Assembly (NCBI RefSeq): GCF_052056915.1 | Contig: NZ_CP195119.1 | Coordinates: 1,550,001-1,614,000, forward strand | Reading direction: 5' to 3' | DNA length: 64,000 nucleotides | From: MTP4 sp052056915 | GTDB lineage: Archaea; Halobacteriota; Methanosarcinia; Methanosarcinales; Methanosarcinaceae | In this document: one piece after another, positions 26,040 through 34,219 of the stretch | How positions within the stretch are numbered: position 1 is the stretch's first letter | How the letters are laid out: every line of letters starts with the position of its first letter | The notes under the pieces: generated by a model | Database searches by the model: none | Told to the model about the DNA's origin: nothing | Seen by the model: the letters and a program-made list of their open reading frames with translations, nothing else | Position numbers and translations under genes: made by a program

Positions 26040-27233
26040 TCAAACGTTGTATGCGATCTCGCCGTGCTGGGTCCGGTCGAGCCCGATGTTTTCCTCGCTT
26101 ACACTTACCTTGAATCCGATAGTCTTCTGGAGCACGAATCCGATTATGATTGTACAAACAACCGCATAGACAATCGTTATGACAACCCCTTCTAGCTGGA
26201 GCATTAACTGCTGCGGGTTGCCAAGAAGGAGCCCTGTAGCACCCACACTTGCAAACACGCCTGTTAGAAGGGCACCTGTTATTCCGCCGACCCCGTGGAC
26301 CCCGAAAGCGTCCAGGGAATCGTCATACCCGAGTTTTCCTTTGATCTCCACAGCCATGTAGCAGATAATTCCGGAGATTATACCTATCGGAATTGCCGCC
26401 ATAGGAGTGACAAAACCGGCAGCAGGGGTGATTGCAACGAGCCCTGCCAGGATCCCTGAGGCAAAGCCGATAGCGGTCGGTTTTCCCGCATGCAGCCATT
26501 CTACAGCCATCCAGGTAAGGGATGCGGCTGCGGGTGCAACAAGGGTCGTAATAAACGCAACTGCTGCGATCTCATCTGCAGCAAGGGCCGAGCCGGCATT
26601 GAACCCGAACCACCCGAACCAGAGAAGCCCTGCCCCGAGCATGGTAAGGGTGAGGTTATGGGGTTCCAGGGAATCGTAGCCGTAACCTTTCCTTTTGCCG
26701 AGGTAGACCAGAATTGCAAGGGAAGAGATGCCCGAAGTTACGTGGACAACCGTGCCGCCTGCAAAGTCCAGGGCTTCTCCTGTAAGGAAGCCGCCTCCCC
26801 AGACCCAGTGGCAGACCGGGTCATAGACGAGAAGTCCCCAGAGTGCAATGAATGCGATGTATGACTTGAACTTAACACGCCCGACAATAGCCCCGGAGAT
26901 AAGGGCAGGCGTGATTATTGCAAACATCCCCTGGAATACGACAAATGCGTATGTGGGAATGGTCCCTGTTACCGAGTAAGGGTCAATCCCCTGCAGGAAC
27001 GCGTGCTCAAGCCCGCCTACGAACCAGTTGCCGGTCCCGAAAGCAAGCGAGTAACCTATTACTACCCATTCTATTGCCATTATGCCCATTGCAACAAACG
27101 AGTGCATCATGCTGCTCAGGACATTTTTGCGCTGGACGAGCCCCCCGTAAAACAATGCAAGCCCGGGAAGCATTAACAGAACAAGTGCGGAAGATATCAT
27201 CACCCATACGGTGTCTGCTGCTACGATAGCCAT
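26040..27233 (-). CDS. amt: Ammonium transporter Amt
   Basis: 397 aa with eleven predicted TM segments. Characteristic features are LFYGGLVQRKNVLSSMM near the N-terminus, the pore region DFAGGTVVHVTSGISSLA with its first conserved His, and DAFGVHGVGGITGALLTGVF with the second His. Start chosen at ATG 27233 with GGTGG upstream; the ORF can extend eight codons further. It lies 13 bp after glnK on the same strand, the usual amt-glnK pair in which the PII protein plugs the transporter when nitrogen is plentiful. The C-terminal cytoplasmic tail that meets GlnK is present. Confidence 0.93.
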   Translation of the reverse strand: MAIVAADTVWVMISSALVLLMLPGLALFYGGLVQRKNVLSSMMHSFVAMGIMAIEWVVIGYSLAFGTGNWFVGGLEHAFLQGIDPYSVTGTIPTYAFVVFQGMFAIITPALISGAIVGRVKFKSYIAFIALWGLLVYDPVCHWVWGGGFLTGEALDFAGGTVVHVTSGISSLAILVYLGKRKGYGYDSLEPHNLTLTMLGAGLLWFGWFGFNAGSALAADEIAAVAFITTLVAPAAASLTWMAVEWLHAGKPTAIGFASGILAGLVAITPAAGFVTPMAAIPIGIISGIICYMAVEIKGKLGYDDSLDAFGVHGVGGITGALLTGVFASVGATGLLLGNPQQLMLQLEGVVITIVYAVVCTIIIGFVLQKTIGFKVSVSEENIGLDRTQHGEIAYNV

Positions 27234-27246
27234 TTTCCATCCCACC

Positions 27247-27591
27247 TTAAATAGCAACAGGCCCGCTTTCGTCCGTGCGGATCCTTATGACGTTTTCAAG
27301 AGGCAAAACGAAAATCTTGCCGCTTCCGACATGCCCGTCGTTGCCCTTTGCACCCCTCTTTATCGCTTCAATCGTTTGTTCCAGGAATTCAGCGTTTACT
27401 GCGATTTCAAGCCTTGTTTTCTCGAGAAGGGTTACTTCCGACTCCATTGCCCTGTAGATTTCCAGATGCCCTCTTTGTGCACCATATCCCGAAGCGGATG
27501 ATACTGTCAGGCGGTTTACTTCAATTTTCTGAAGCTCGTGCTTGACTGCTGAAAGCCTTTCAGGCCTAATCATTGCTACTATATACTTCAT
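27247..27591 (-). CDS. glnK: PII signalling protein GlnK
   Basis: 114 aa from ATG 27591 (GGTGG site; four more codons are open upstream). It matches PII proteins: MKYIVAMIRPERL at the start, T-loop segment GYGAQRGHLEIYRA with the conserved Tyr, and VGSGKIFVLPLENVIRIRT at the end. It binds ATP/ADP and 2-oxoglutarate and regulates the ammonium transporter encoded just downstream. Expression is probably nitrogen-controlled, given the GGAAAC boxes in the divergent promoter region. Confidence 0.93.
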   Translation of the reverse strand: MKYIVAMIRPERLSAVKHELQKIEVNRLTVSSASGYGAQRGHLEIYRAMESEVTLLEKTRLEIAVNAEFLEQTIEAIKRGAKGNDGHVGSGKIFVLPLENVIRIRTDESGPVAI

Positions 27592-27605
27592 TGTGACCAC
27601 CAAAA

Positions 27606-27730
27606 GGAAACCTATTTCTCGCTTAATATAATTTATAGTTTCCCATTAAGATCAAATTCAGGCTACGTTTTTCGATAAAGATAAATAATAAAAACTAGGA
27701 AAGAGGAAGGAAACTTTTGGTTTCCTAGTT
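27606..27730. promoter_or_regulatory. Divergent glnK/amt control region with GGAAAC...GTTTCC boxes
   Basis: The spacer holds two inverted pairs: GGAAAC (27606-27611) with GTTTCC (27638-27643), and GGAAAC (27709-27714) with GTTTCC (27720-27725). The second pair is nested in a larger palindrome AACTAGGAAA (27693-27702) / TTTCCTAGTT (27721-27730). Methanogen NrpR repressors bind GGAA...TTCC-type operators, but the classical spacing differs, so the regulator is inferred. Confidence 0.55.
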
Positions 27731-27754
27731 ATCATATAAAAAAGGGATGATAAG

Positions 27755-28972
27755 ATGTTTGATACTGGTTCAACTGGTTTTATGCTGCTTGCGACAAGCC
27801 TGGTGATGCTTATGACTCCGGGCCTGGCCTTCTTCTATGGGGGGCTTGCCTGCAAGCGCAATATTCTTGGTATAATGATGCAGAGTTTTGTCTCTCTGGG
27901 AGTTACGACTATTTTGTGGTTTATAGTCGGCTACTCCCTCTGTTTCAGCGGGGGAGAGGGAGCCATCATAGGCAACCTGGACAAGGCCTTCCTGCACGGA
28001 ATTACCCCGACAAGTGCCTTTGGGGACGGGAGGTTTCCGGAAATCGTTTTCGTGGCTTACCAGATGATGTTTGCAATCATCACCCCGGCCCTGATAACGG
28101 GGGCTTTTGTAAACAGGGTCACCTTCAAGGCATACATGATTTTCCTGGTACTCTGGCAGCTTTTTGTCTATTATCCCTTTGTCCACATGGTATGGGGCGG
28201 GGGCCTGCTGGCCGAGTGGGGAGTCCTGGACTTTGCGGGAGGAATCGTGGTGCATGCGACCGCAGGCTTTGCTGCCCTGGCAGCCGTTTCCTTCGTAGGT
28301 TCAAGGAAATTCAAGGACCATAAGCCCAATAGTATCCCCTTAATGGCCATAGGGACGGCACTCCTCTGGTTCGGATGGTACGGGTTTAACGCCGGGAGCG
28401 AACTCAACGCGGACGGGATTACGGCCCTTGCCTTCCTGAATACCGACATTGCGGCGTCTTTTGCGGCAATCACCTGGCTGAGCATTGAATGGTATAATGA
28501 GAGAAAGCCCAAGTTCGTGGGTTTCATGACCGGAGCCGTTGCGGGACTTGCCACCGTCACCCCGGCCGCAGGCCTGATTTCCATGCCCGTGGCAGCCTTC
28601 ATGGGCATCCTCGGAAGTATAGTCTGCTACTCTGCGGTCCACCTTAAAAACCGGATGGGATGGGATGATGCCCTGGACGTCTGGGGAGTGCACGGCATGG
28701 GTGGAGTGCTCGGCTCCATCCTTTTAGGGGTCTTTGCCTCAACAGCCGTAAACCCCATGGGAGCGGACGGGCTGCTCTACGGAGGAGGAGCCTTTTTTAT
28801 AAAACAACTTGCAGCAGTCACAGGGGCCTCAATCTACGGCTTCGTCTTCACCTATATCATGCTGGTCCTTATCAACGCGATAACCCCTGTCAAGGTCTCC
28901 GAGGAAGAAGAGGAGGCAGGGCTGGACCTCGCAATCCACGGGGAAACAGCCTACGACATCGGTTTTATCTGA
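27755..28972 (+). CDS. amt: Ammonium transporter Amt, second copy
   Basis: 405 aa, a diverged paralog of the transporter at 26040. It has FFYGGLACKRNILGIMMQS, the pore-lining LDFAGGIVVHATAGFAALA, and DVWGVHGMGGVLGSILLGVF with both conserved His residues. It is divergent from glnK-amt with a shared 160-bp control region and has no PII gene of its own adjacent. Compared with the other copy it has a longer loop after TM2 (GNLDKAFLHGITPTSAFGDG). Confidence 0.92.
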   Translation: MFDTGSTGFMLLATSLVMLMTPGLAFFYGGLACKRNILGIMMQSFVSLGVTTILWFIVGYSLCFSGGEGAIIGNLDKAFLHGITPTSAFGDGRFPEIVFVAYQMMFAIITPALITGAFVNRVTFKAYMIFLVLWQLFVYYPFVHMVWGGGLLAEWGVLDFAGGIVVHATAGFAALAAVSFVGSRKFKDHKPNSIPLMAIGTALLWFGWYGFNAGSELNADGITALAFLNTDIAASFAAITWLSIEWYNERKPKFVGFMTGAVAGLATVTPAAGLISMPVAAFMGILGSIVCYSAVHLKNRMGWDDALDVWGVHGMGGVLGSILLGVFASTAVNPMGADGLLYGGGAFFIKQLAAVTGASIYGFVFTYIMLVLINAITPVKVSEEEEEAGLDLAIHGETAYDIGFI

Positions 28973-29432
28973 GTGAAAGAAATCCTGCGCAGGATATATG
29001 AGAAGGGTTCCGGGGAAACCGGGACCCAAAAATATTTCGTATTTAGCTTTTTTTGTATTCTTTTCAGCCTTTTTAGCTTCCTTTTTAGCTTTCAGGTCCG
29101 ATTTGCTCATTTCCGCAACTGACATAATTCCTATTATATACAGTAATTCCAAAATAAATTGAAACTGGAGGACATAAGGCTAGGCAATATGTAGTTAGTT
29201 CTCCAAAAGACCGACTTCAAGATAATTTGAAATAGCAGAGGGTATACAGATCCTTAAACCACCAAAAAATTAAAGTCGTAACATTTAAAAGTCGCAACAT
29301 TTTAAAGTCGTAACATTTTAAAGTCGTAACATTTTAAAGTCGTAACATTATAAATACACATATTGAATATCAGATACTTATTTGAAATGTCTTAATGATA
29401 TCTCAAACCTTTTGATTAACAGGACCTCCTAT
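28973..29432. repeat. Spacer with 16-bp tandem repeats and an ATTTCAA-type palindrome
   Basis: Five 16-bp copies of AAAGTCGTAACATTTT, one with C for T, run from 29272 to about 29350 just before a small gene. Upstream, ACTTCAAGATAATTTGAAAT (29214-29233) matches the palindrome found before the permease and thioredoxin genes. A weaker relative lies at 29145-29164. The repeats are AT-rich and evenly phased, as operators or iterons can be. Confidence 0.7.
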
Positions 29433-29720
29433 ATGACCGAAAAAAATCTCCAGCATGAATTCCTGAAAGATTTGGAAGAACTATGCGAACTGCATGATCG
29501 GGCAACCTGCGATTATGAAAAATGCAGGAAATTTAATGGACGTTTAGCCGAAGTAATTGAAAAACTTGAAGATTTTGGAAATTACAAAGCAGCCGATAGA
29601 ATGATGGACGTGCTCATAAATTGCAGCCCAAAAGCAGGTTCCAATTGTGAAAAGACATCCCTTGTCGGAGAGAAGATAAAAGGAATAACAAAAAGGGCGC
29701 ACGAAGAATTCGAAAAGTAA
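29433..29720 (+). CDS. Small helical protein of unknown function
   Basis: 95 aa from ATG 29433 with AGGA about 8 nt upstream; a TTG at 29382 extends the frame by 17 codons but has no site. The protein is charged and helical (HEFLKDLEELCELHDRATC, YKAADRMMDVLINC) and has five Cys residues, unusually many for its size. It precedes an ArsP-type permease gene by 121 bp, with two ATTTCAA palindromes between. Possibly part of the same metal-responsive set; no family recognised. Confidence 0.6.
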   Translation: MTEKNLQHEFLKDLEELCELHDRATCDYEKCRKFNGRLAEVIEKLEDFGNYKAADRMMDVLINCSPKAGSNCEKTSLVGEKIKGITKRAHEEFEK

Positions 29721-29753
29721 AAATGTGCGAAATCAAATCTTATCCTTAAAGTT

Positions 29754-29820
29754 ATTTCAATATAATTTGAAATCGGAAATTTTAAATAGGGTAGCAGGCT
29801 ATTTCAAAATAATTTGAAAT
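29754..29820. promoter_or_regulatory. Two 20-bp palindromes ATTTCAA-N6-TTGAAAT before permease gene
   Basis: Sites at 29754-29773 (centre TATAAT) and 29801-29820 (centre AATAAT) have identical 7-bp arms. Start-to-start spacing is 47 bp. The second ends 21 bp before the permease ATG. Same arms occur at 30918-30937. Likely operators for an ArsR-type repressor. Confidence 0.65.
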
Positions 29821-29841
29821 AATAATTCGGGATCTGAAAAA

Positions 29842-30903
29842 ATGACGCTGGATTACCTCATATATCTATTAGGGATCGGTTTGCAGTCGGTGCAGGAATA
29901 CCTGGCGCTGCACGTCCTGATGTGCCTTGTGCCTGCCTTTTTCCTGGCAGGTGCGATTGCCTCCCTTTTTTCCAAGGAATCGGTACTGAAGTTCTTCGGA
30001 GCGGATGCCCCAAAGTACGTATCTTATACGGTGGCTGCAGTTTCCGGCTGTCTGCTCGCGGTCTGCAGCTGTACGGTGCTCCCCCTTTTTGCAGGGATTT
30101 ACAAACGGGGAGCCGGAATCGGGCCTGCAAGCACCTTCCTCTTCTCGGCACCGGCTATCAACATCCTTGCGATCGTATACACGGCCAAGATTCTGGGTTA
30201 CGACCTGGGAGCTGCAAGGGCATTTACCGCCATTTTGATGTCCGTGCTCATAGGACTTATCATGGCGTTTGTCTTCGAGAAGAAAGACGGGGAAAGAAAA
30301 TCCATCAAGACCTTCGGAGGAGACGAACACAAACACACCGTCCAGCTCTTCATACTGCTGCTCGCAATCCTTGTTGCTCCCGAACTTGTCCCCTTCTCGG
30401 CAAAAGTCCTTGGATGGGTCCCGCTGATCATATTGATCTGGATCCCCCTGATCGCGGTTACGGCATACTTTTCCTTTAAATGGTTCAGCCCCGAAGAGCG
30501 GGCAAGCTGGATGGGAGAAACCTGGTTCCTGATAAAGCAGATCACCCCCCTGCTCATTATAGGGGTTTTCTTTGCAGGGATAGGCGTTGAAGTCCTGCCA
30601 AAGGAATTTGTTGCATCCCTTGTCGGAGGAAACTCTCCCGGTTCAAACTTCCTTGCCTCAATATCGGCAGCCCTGATGTACTTCTCAACCCTTACCGAAG
30701 TCCCGATCATCAAGGCCCTGACCCTGCTCGGTATGGGGGAAGGCCCTTCCCTGGCAATGCTCCTTGCAGGCCCGGCTCTCAGCCTTCCGAACATGATCGT
30801 GATCAACAGGATAATGAAGCCGAAGCGTGCGGCACTCTACATCTCCCTGGTGGTGTTGATCGCAACCTTTTCAGGCCTGATCTATGGAAGCCTGGTGGCA
30901 TGA
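29842..30903 (+). CDS. ArsP/DUF318-type permease, cassette 1
   Basis: 353 aa, about eight TM segments. The VCSCTVLPLFAGIYKRGAG segment with CSC in TM2, the FLFSAPAINILAI segment, and the repeat-like YFSTLTEVPIIKALTLLGMG place it in the permease family that includes ArsP (organoarsenical efflux) and related metal exporters. A cytoplasmic His-containing loop (GGDEHKHTV) lies between the halves. A CxxC thioredoxin-like gene follows after 80 bp. Substrate unknown; metalloid or metal export fits the Cys pair and the ArsR-like context. Confidence 0.8.
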   Translation: MTLDYLIYLLGIGLQSVQEYLALHVLMCLVPAFFLAGAIASLFSKESVLKFFGADAPKYVSYTVAAVSGCLLAVCSCTVLPLFAGIYKRGAGIGPASTFLFSAPAINILAIVYTAKILGYDLGAARAFTAILMSVLIGLIMAFVFEKKDGERKSIKTFGGDEHKHTVQLFILLLAILVAPELVPFSAKVLGWVPLIILIWIPLIAVTAYFSFKWFSPEERASWMGETWFLIKQITPLLIIGVFFAGIGVEVLPKEFVASLVGGNSPGSNFLASISAALMYFSTLTEVPIIKALTLLGMGEGPSLAMLLAGPALSLPNMIVINRIMKPKRAALYISLVVLIATFSGLIYGSLVA

Positions 30904-30917
30904 GCAACGCGGAAGGT

Positions 30918-30937
30918 ATTTCAAATTTGATTGAAAT
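30918..30937. promoter_or_regulatory. Palindrome ATTTCAA-N6-TTGAAAT before thioredoxin-like gene
   Basis: ATTTCAAATTTGATTGAAAT has the same arms and spacing as the sites before the permease. It lies 47 bp before the next ATG, so the thioredoxin-like gene may have its own regulated promoter. Confidence 0.6.
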
Positions 30938-30983
30938 ACTTAATAAAAAATAAAGATGTAACATAAAGATCATAGGTGAAAAC

Positions 30984-31217
30984 ATGAAAATCGAAGTACT
31001 GGGAACAGGATGTGCAAAGTGCAAGAAACTGAAAGAACTTGCAGAAAAAGCAGTAAAGGAAACGGGCGTGGACGCAGAAGTTGTAAAGGTAGAAGACTTT
31101 GACGAGATCCTTAATTACGGAGTCATGATCACTCCCGGTCTTGTAATTGACGGGGATGTCAAGGTGGCAGGCAAAGTCCCCAGCCTTGACGACATCAAGA
31201 AGTGGATTACCGAATAA
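30984..31217 (+). CDS. Small thioredoxin-like CxxC protein, cassette 1
   Basis: 77 aa. MKIEVLGTGCAKCKKLKELA carries the CAKC active site in the loop after the first strand, followed by a short thioredoxin fold with a TPG cis-Pro-like motif (MITPGLVIDG). It matches the small redox-active disulfide protein family. The adjacent permease suggests a role in reducing or carrying a metal or thiol-reactive substrate. Very similar to the protein at 34220-34453. Confidence 0.85.
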   Translation: MKIEVLGTGCAKCKKLKELAEKAVKETGVDAEVVKVEDFDEILNYGVMITPGLVIDGDVKVAGKVPSLDDIKKWITE

Positions 31218-31296
31218 GAAGACAGAGAAGATTTACTTCGTACGAAATATAATAAATGCGGACAACCAAACCCGCCAAAAAAGGAGTGTAAAAACA

Positions 31297-31680
31297 ATGG
31301 CAGAAGAAGCAAAATGTTCATGTGGATCAGCAAACGTAGGTATCTTTGCCTGCAGCGGGGCGTCAAACGTCGGCCAGATAGCAAACAAAATCGCAATCGA
31401 ACTCACGAAACAGGAAGTCGGGAAAATGATGTGCACCGTCGGGATCGGCGGCAGGATCAAGGGGCTCCTGAAATCGGCCGAAGGTTCCGAGAGGCTCATA
31501 GCCATCGACGGCTGCCCCTTAAGCTGCACGAAAGAGACCCTTGAACTTGCCGGTTTCACCCCTGACAGGCACATCGTGATCTCCGACTTAGGGATCAAAA
31601 AGAACAAGGACCTGGACCTCAAGGATGAAGAAGTAAAGGAAGCTCTGAAAAAGGTAAAGGAGATACTCCAGTCGGAGTGA
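31297..31680 (+). CDS. DGC-domain putative zinc-binding protein
   Basis: 127 aa from ATG 31297 with AAGGAGTG 8 nt upstream; an open frame continues upstream across the thioredoxin-like gene end but is not used. CSCG near the start, FACSGASNVGQ, MMCTVGIGG and AIDGCPLSCTKETLE (the Asp-Gly-Cys motif) fit the DGC family of Cys-rich proteins. It follows the thioredoxin-like gene by 79 bp and is likely cotranscribed. Role in metal binding is family-based inference. Confidence 0.8.
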   Translation: MAEEAKCSCGSANVGIFACSGASNVGQIANKIAIELTKQEVGKMMCTVGIGGRIKGLLKSAEGSERLIAIDGCPLSCTKETLELAGFTPDRHIVISDLGIKKNKDLDLKDEEVKEALKKVKEILQSE

Positions 31681-32424
31681 CCTTATTTTCTTTTTTTAAC
31701 TATCCCTCCTTATTTTTTCACTTCAAAACCTTTTTACCCGGATGTTCCGAAAAACGCCTTTTCGAACGGATTAATCATCAGACCGTCATGAATATCCGGC
31801 AGATATTTTCGAACAAAAACGAGGAACGTCTTATTCCGAATCCTTAATTATACCCCATACAACCGTAATTGTTCATCCTGTCGTTCTTGTCCCCGGCCGC
31901 CGAAGGCGGACGGCCTTTCCAAAATAAAGAGTAGACAGAATAAAAAGAAAAGAAAAGAAAAGAAAAGAAAAGAAAAGAAAAGAAAAGAAAAAGGCAAGAA
32001 AGAGAATTTAGGATAAGAAAATAGGAAAAGAAGTTAGAAGAACAAGAAGAAGAACTCCAATATTGGTTTTTACTTTTATTCAACTCACTTCACGTCAATA
32101 TTCTAATTTTTGTCATTATCCACATATATTTTTGGGCACTTACCTACTTACTATTTTTATTCATTTTAATGTATTTTCTGGAAAAGGCCGGTCAGCAAGC
32201 TGACCGGTGAGAGCGCCGGCACCTATAAAGCAAATCGAAAAAAGGTTATCGAGAATAGCCAAACAGAGGAATTAAAGCTACCCTGTACGGTTTGATTTAG
32301 ATCGGTTTCTACAAAGCCCTATTTTCAAAAAAATTGGAACAGCATCAACCGATTAATTAAGGAGCAATAATCATCATACACTTGAGAAAACTATATATAT
32401 CCAGGTATATCAATAGATCATTAT
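31681..32424. other. Long AT-rich spacer with AAAAG repeats and two GC-rich hairpins
   Basis: A spacer of 744 bp without a convincing gene. An (AAAAG)n tract of about ten units lies at 31943-31990. Two isolated GC-rich stem-loops stand out: 31895-31915 (GGCCG/CGGCC outer stem) and 32188-32207 (CCGGTCAG-CAAG-CTGACCGG, perfect). Such folded islands in an AT-rich desert can mark small RNAs; no other evidence is available. Confidence 0.5.
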
Positions 32425-32685
32425 ATGATTGATGAGGAGAATGTGCAGCTTTTCAAAGCCCTAAGCGAAGAAACAAGATACAAAATCATAAAAGTCCTGC
32501 TCGACGGAGAGCGATGCGCCTGCGAGATTCCGGACCTCATAGACAAGACCCAGTCTAACACCTCCATGCACCTGGCAAAACTGCAGAACTGGGGGATTAT
32601 CAAGGTCAGAAAAGATGGGAAGATGAGGCTTTATTCCATAGATAACGAAAAAGTCCGGAAGGTATTGGAAGTCCTTGAAGAATAA
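32425..32685 (+). CDS. ArsR-family metalloregulator
   Basis: 86 aa winged helix. FKALSEETRYKIIKVLLDGE is the first helix pair, ERCACEIPDLI contains the CxC metal-binding site typical of ArsR, and TSMHLAKLQNWGIIKVRKDG is the recognition helix and wing. Length is normal. The palindrome-like ATATCAA sequence at 32407-32426 overlaps the start codon, implying autoregulation. It likely represses the permease cassette at 33183 through ATATCAA-N6-TTGATAT. Confidence 0.88.
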   Translation: MIDEENVQLFKALSEETRYKIIKVLLDGERCACEIPDLIDKTQSNTSMHLAKLQNWGIIKVRKDGKMRLYSIDNEKVRKVLEVLEE

Positions 32686-32824
32686 GTTCTTTTTACAGCG
32701 GCATTACGGGGGCGTTTCGACTAAACTCCAGCCACTTTCAAGCCGTATTCTAGCAGTGTTCAACCACGTTCCAGCTACTTCTCAACCACATCCAAACCGC
32801 TTTCTAACCTCATTCCGGCTGAGT

Positions 32825-32989
32825 TTAATACCGGCAGCAGTCACAGCCTCCAGCACATGAATGGAGAAGGTTCTGATTACCGTATTCTATCGCCCAGCAT
32901 TCAAAGCAGAGTTTTACTATTCCAAATTCCTTGTGTTTTACCCTGAGCAGCGAGTTTTCTTCTTTTTTGCAGATAGCGCATTTTACCAT
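32825..32989 (-). CDS. Small Cys-rich zinc-finger-like protein
   Basis: 54 aa from ATG 32989, with GGAG 7 nt upstream (a further ATG at 32995 overlaps the site). It reads MVKCAICKKEENSLLRV at the start, then LCFECWAIEYG, and ends CAGGCDCCRY. The CxxC pairs 24 residues apart suggest a zinc ribbon; the C-terminal C-x3-C-x-C-C cluster could bind a further metal. It sits between ArsR and a metal/metalloid permease, so a metallochaperone or sensor role is possible. Confidence 0.6.
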   Translation of the reverse strand: MVKCAICKKEENSLLRVKHKEFGIVKLCFECWAIEYGNQNLLHSCAGGCDCCRY

Positions 32990-33107
32990 GGACATGCTCC
33001 AGAATAGTTCCCTGAATGTTCCAGGAAGGTTTTGTTAAAAGTTTGATCTCTCCTTATCCTATAAAAGGGTTTTATTCGATGCGTAAGGTATATATCAAAT
33101 CACAATT

Positions 33108-33127
33108 ATATCAACATATATTGATAT
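33108..33127. promoter_or_regulatory. Palindrome ATATCAA-N6-TTGATAT before permease cassette 2
   Basis: ATATCAACATATATTGATAT is a perfect 7-bp-arm palindrome 55 bp before the permease start. It has the same layout as the cassette 1 sites but different half-site bases. It resembles the sequence at the ArsR start and is likely that repressor's operator. Confidence 0.6.
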
Positions 33128-33182
33128 GAAGTAGTAATGATACATTCCATAAACAGCACCATGAGAAAAGAAGGAACCCAAA

Positions 33183-34154
33183 ATGACCGACATCTTCTAC
33201 CCCTTTCAATGGATTGCGGACAAACTTACCTATGATGTAATCGGAATAAATCCGGAAACCCATCTTGCAGCCAGTGTGAACTTCATCATCTACGACGTGC
33301 TGAAGATCTTTTTTCTGCTTTCGGTGATGATTTTTGCCATTTCCTACATCAGGACCTACATCACCCCTGAAAAAACCAGAAAAGTGCTCGGGGGCAAGAA
33401 AGGGCTCCGCTACCACCTGGTGGCTTCCCTGATAGGCACGGTCTCACCTTTCTGTTCATGCTCTTCAGTGCCCCTCTTCATAGGGTTCGTGGAAGCCGGA
33501 GTCCCCCTGGGAGTGACCTTTTCCTTCCTGATTACCTCCCCCCTGGTAAACGAAGCGGCAGTCGCCGTGCTCTGGGCAACCCTCGGCTTCAAGGCAACTG
33601 CGATCTACGTGGTTTCGGGCGTCGTGCTCGGAGTCTTCGGAGGCTACCTGATTGGCGTCCTTAAACTGGAAAAGTACGTTGAGGAATTTGTTTACAAAAT
33701 AAAAGTAGGAAACGCAGCCTCCGAGCCGGAAAACCTGAGCGTGAAAGAAAGGGCAGGGGCCGCCTTTGAAGGTGTAAAGGAGATCGTTGGCAAGATCTGG
33801 ATCTATGTGATCGTAGGGGTCAGCATCGGCGGGATTTTCCACGGCTATGCGCCGGAAGGCATCCTTGCAAAATACGCAGGAGAGGGCAACCTGTTTGCTG
33901 TCCCGATAGCGGTAATCCTTGGGGTTCCCCTGTACTCGAATGTCATGGGTATGATCCCAATCGTTGAGAGCCTGATCGGGAAAGGGCTGCCCATCGGGAC
34001 TTCCCTGGCTTTCCTGATGTCGGTCACAGCTGTTTCCTTCCCTGAGATGGTTATCCTTAAAAAGGTGCTGAAAAACGAGTTGATTGCGGTCTTTGTTTCG
34101 ATCGTTGCATTGTCGATCATATTCACAGGTTACCTGTTTAACATACTGCTGTGA
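33183..34154 (+). CDS. ArsP/DUF318-type permease, cassette 2
   Basis: 323 aa, eight or so TM segments. SPFCSCSSVPLFIGFVEAGV has the Cys-rich TM motif, LITSPLVNEAAVAVLWA and MSVTAVSFPEMVILKKVL follow. It belongs to the same permease superfamily as the gene at 29842 but a different subgroup, nearer to ArsP. The downstream thioredoxin-like gene starts 65 bp later. Probable exporter of methylated arsenicals or of another thiophilic compound; the substrate is inferred from family and from the ArsR gene upstream. Confidence 0.83.
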   Translation: MTDIFYPFQWIADKLTYDVIGINPETHLAASVNFIIYDVLKIFFLLSVMIFAISYIRTYITPEKTRKVLGGKKGLRYHLVASLIGTVSPFCSCSSVPLFIGFVEAGVPLGVTFSFLITSPLVNEAAVAVLWATLGFKATAIYVVSGVVLGVFGGYLIGVLKLEKYVEEFVYKIKVGNAASEPENLSVKERAGAAFEGVKEIVGKIWIYVIVGVSIGGIFHGYAPEGILAKYAGEGNLFAVPIAVILGVPLYSNVMGMIPIVESLIGKGLPIGTSLAFLMSVTAVSFPEMVILKKVLKNELIAVFVSIVALSIIFTGYLFNILL

Positions 34155-34219
34155 ACCTCTGCTATGAACCTTGTTGAAAATTTAAAACATACTAAAAAAG
34201 AAAAAAACTGGTGATAAAA

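Noticed and set aside
28829..29152. Minus-strand ORF starting with Lys-rich MSKSDLKAKKEAKKAEKN
   Set aside because: Only the first 30 residues look protein-like; the rest is antisense to the amt gene end.
31943..31990. AAAAG run considered as a CRISPR-like or iteron array
   Set aside because: It is a simple pentanucleotide microsatellite with no spacers.
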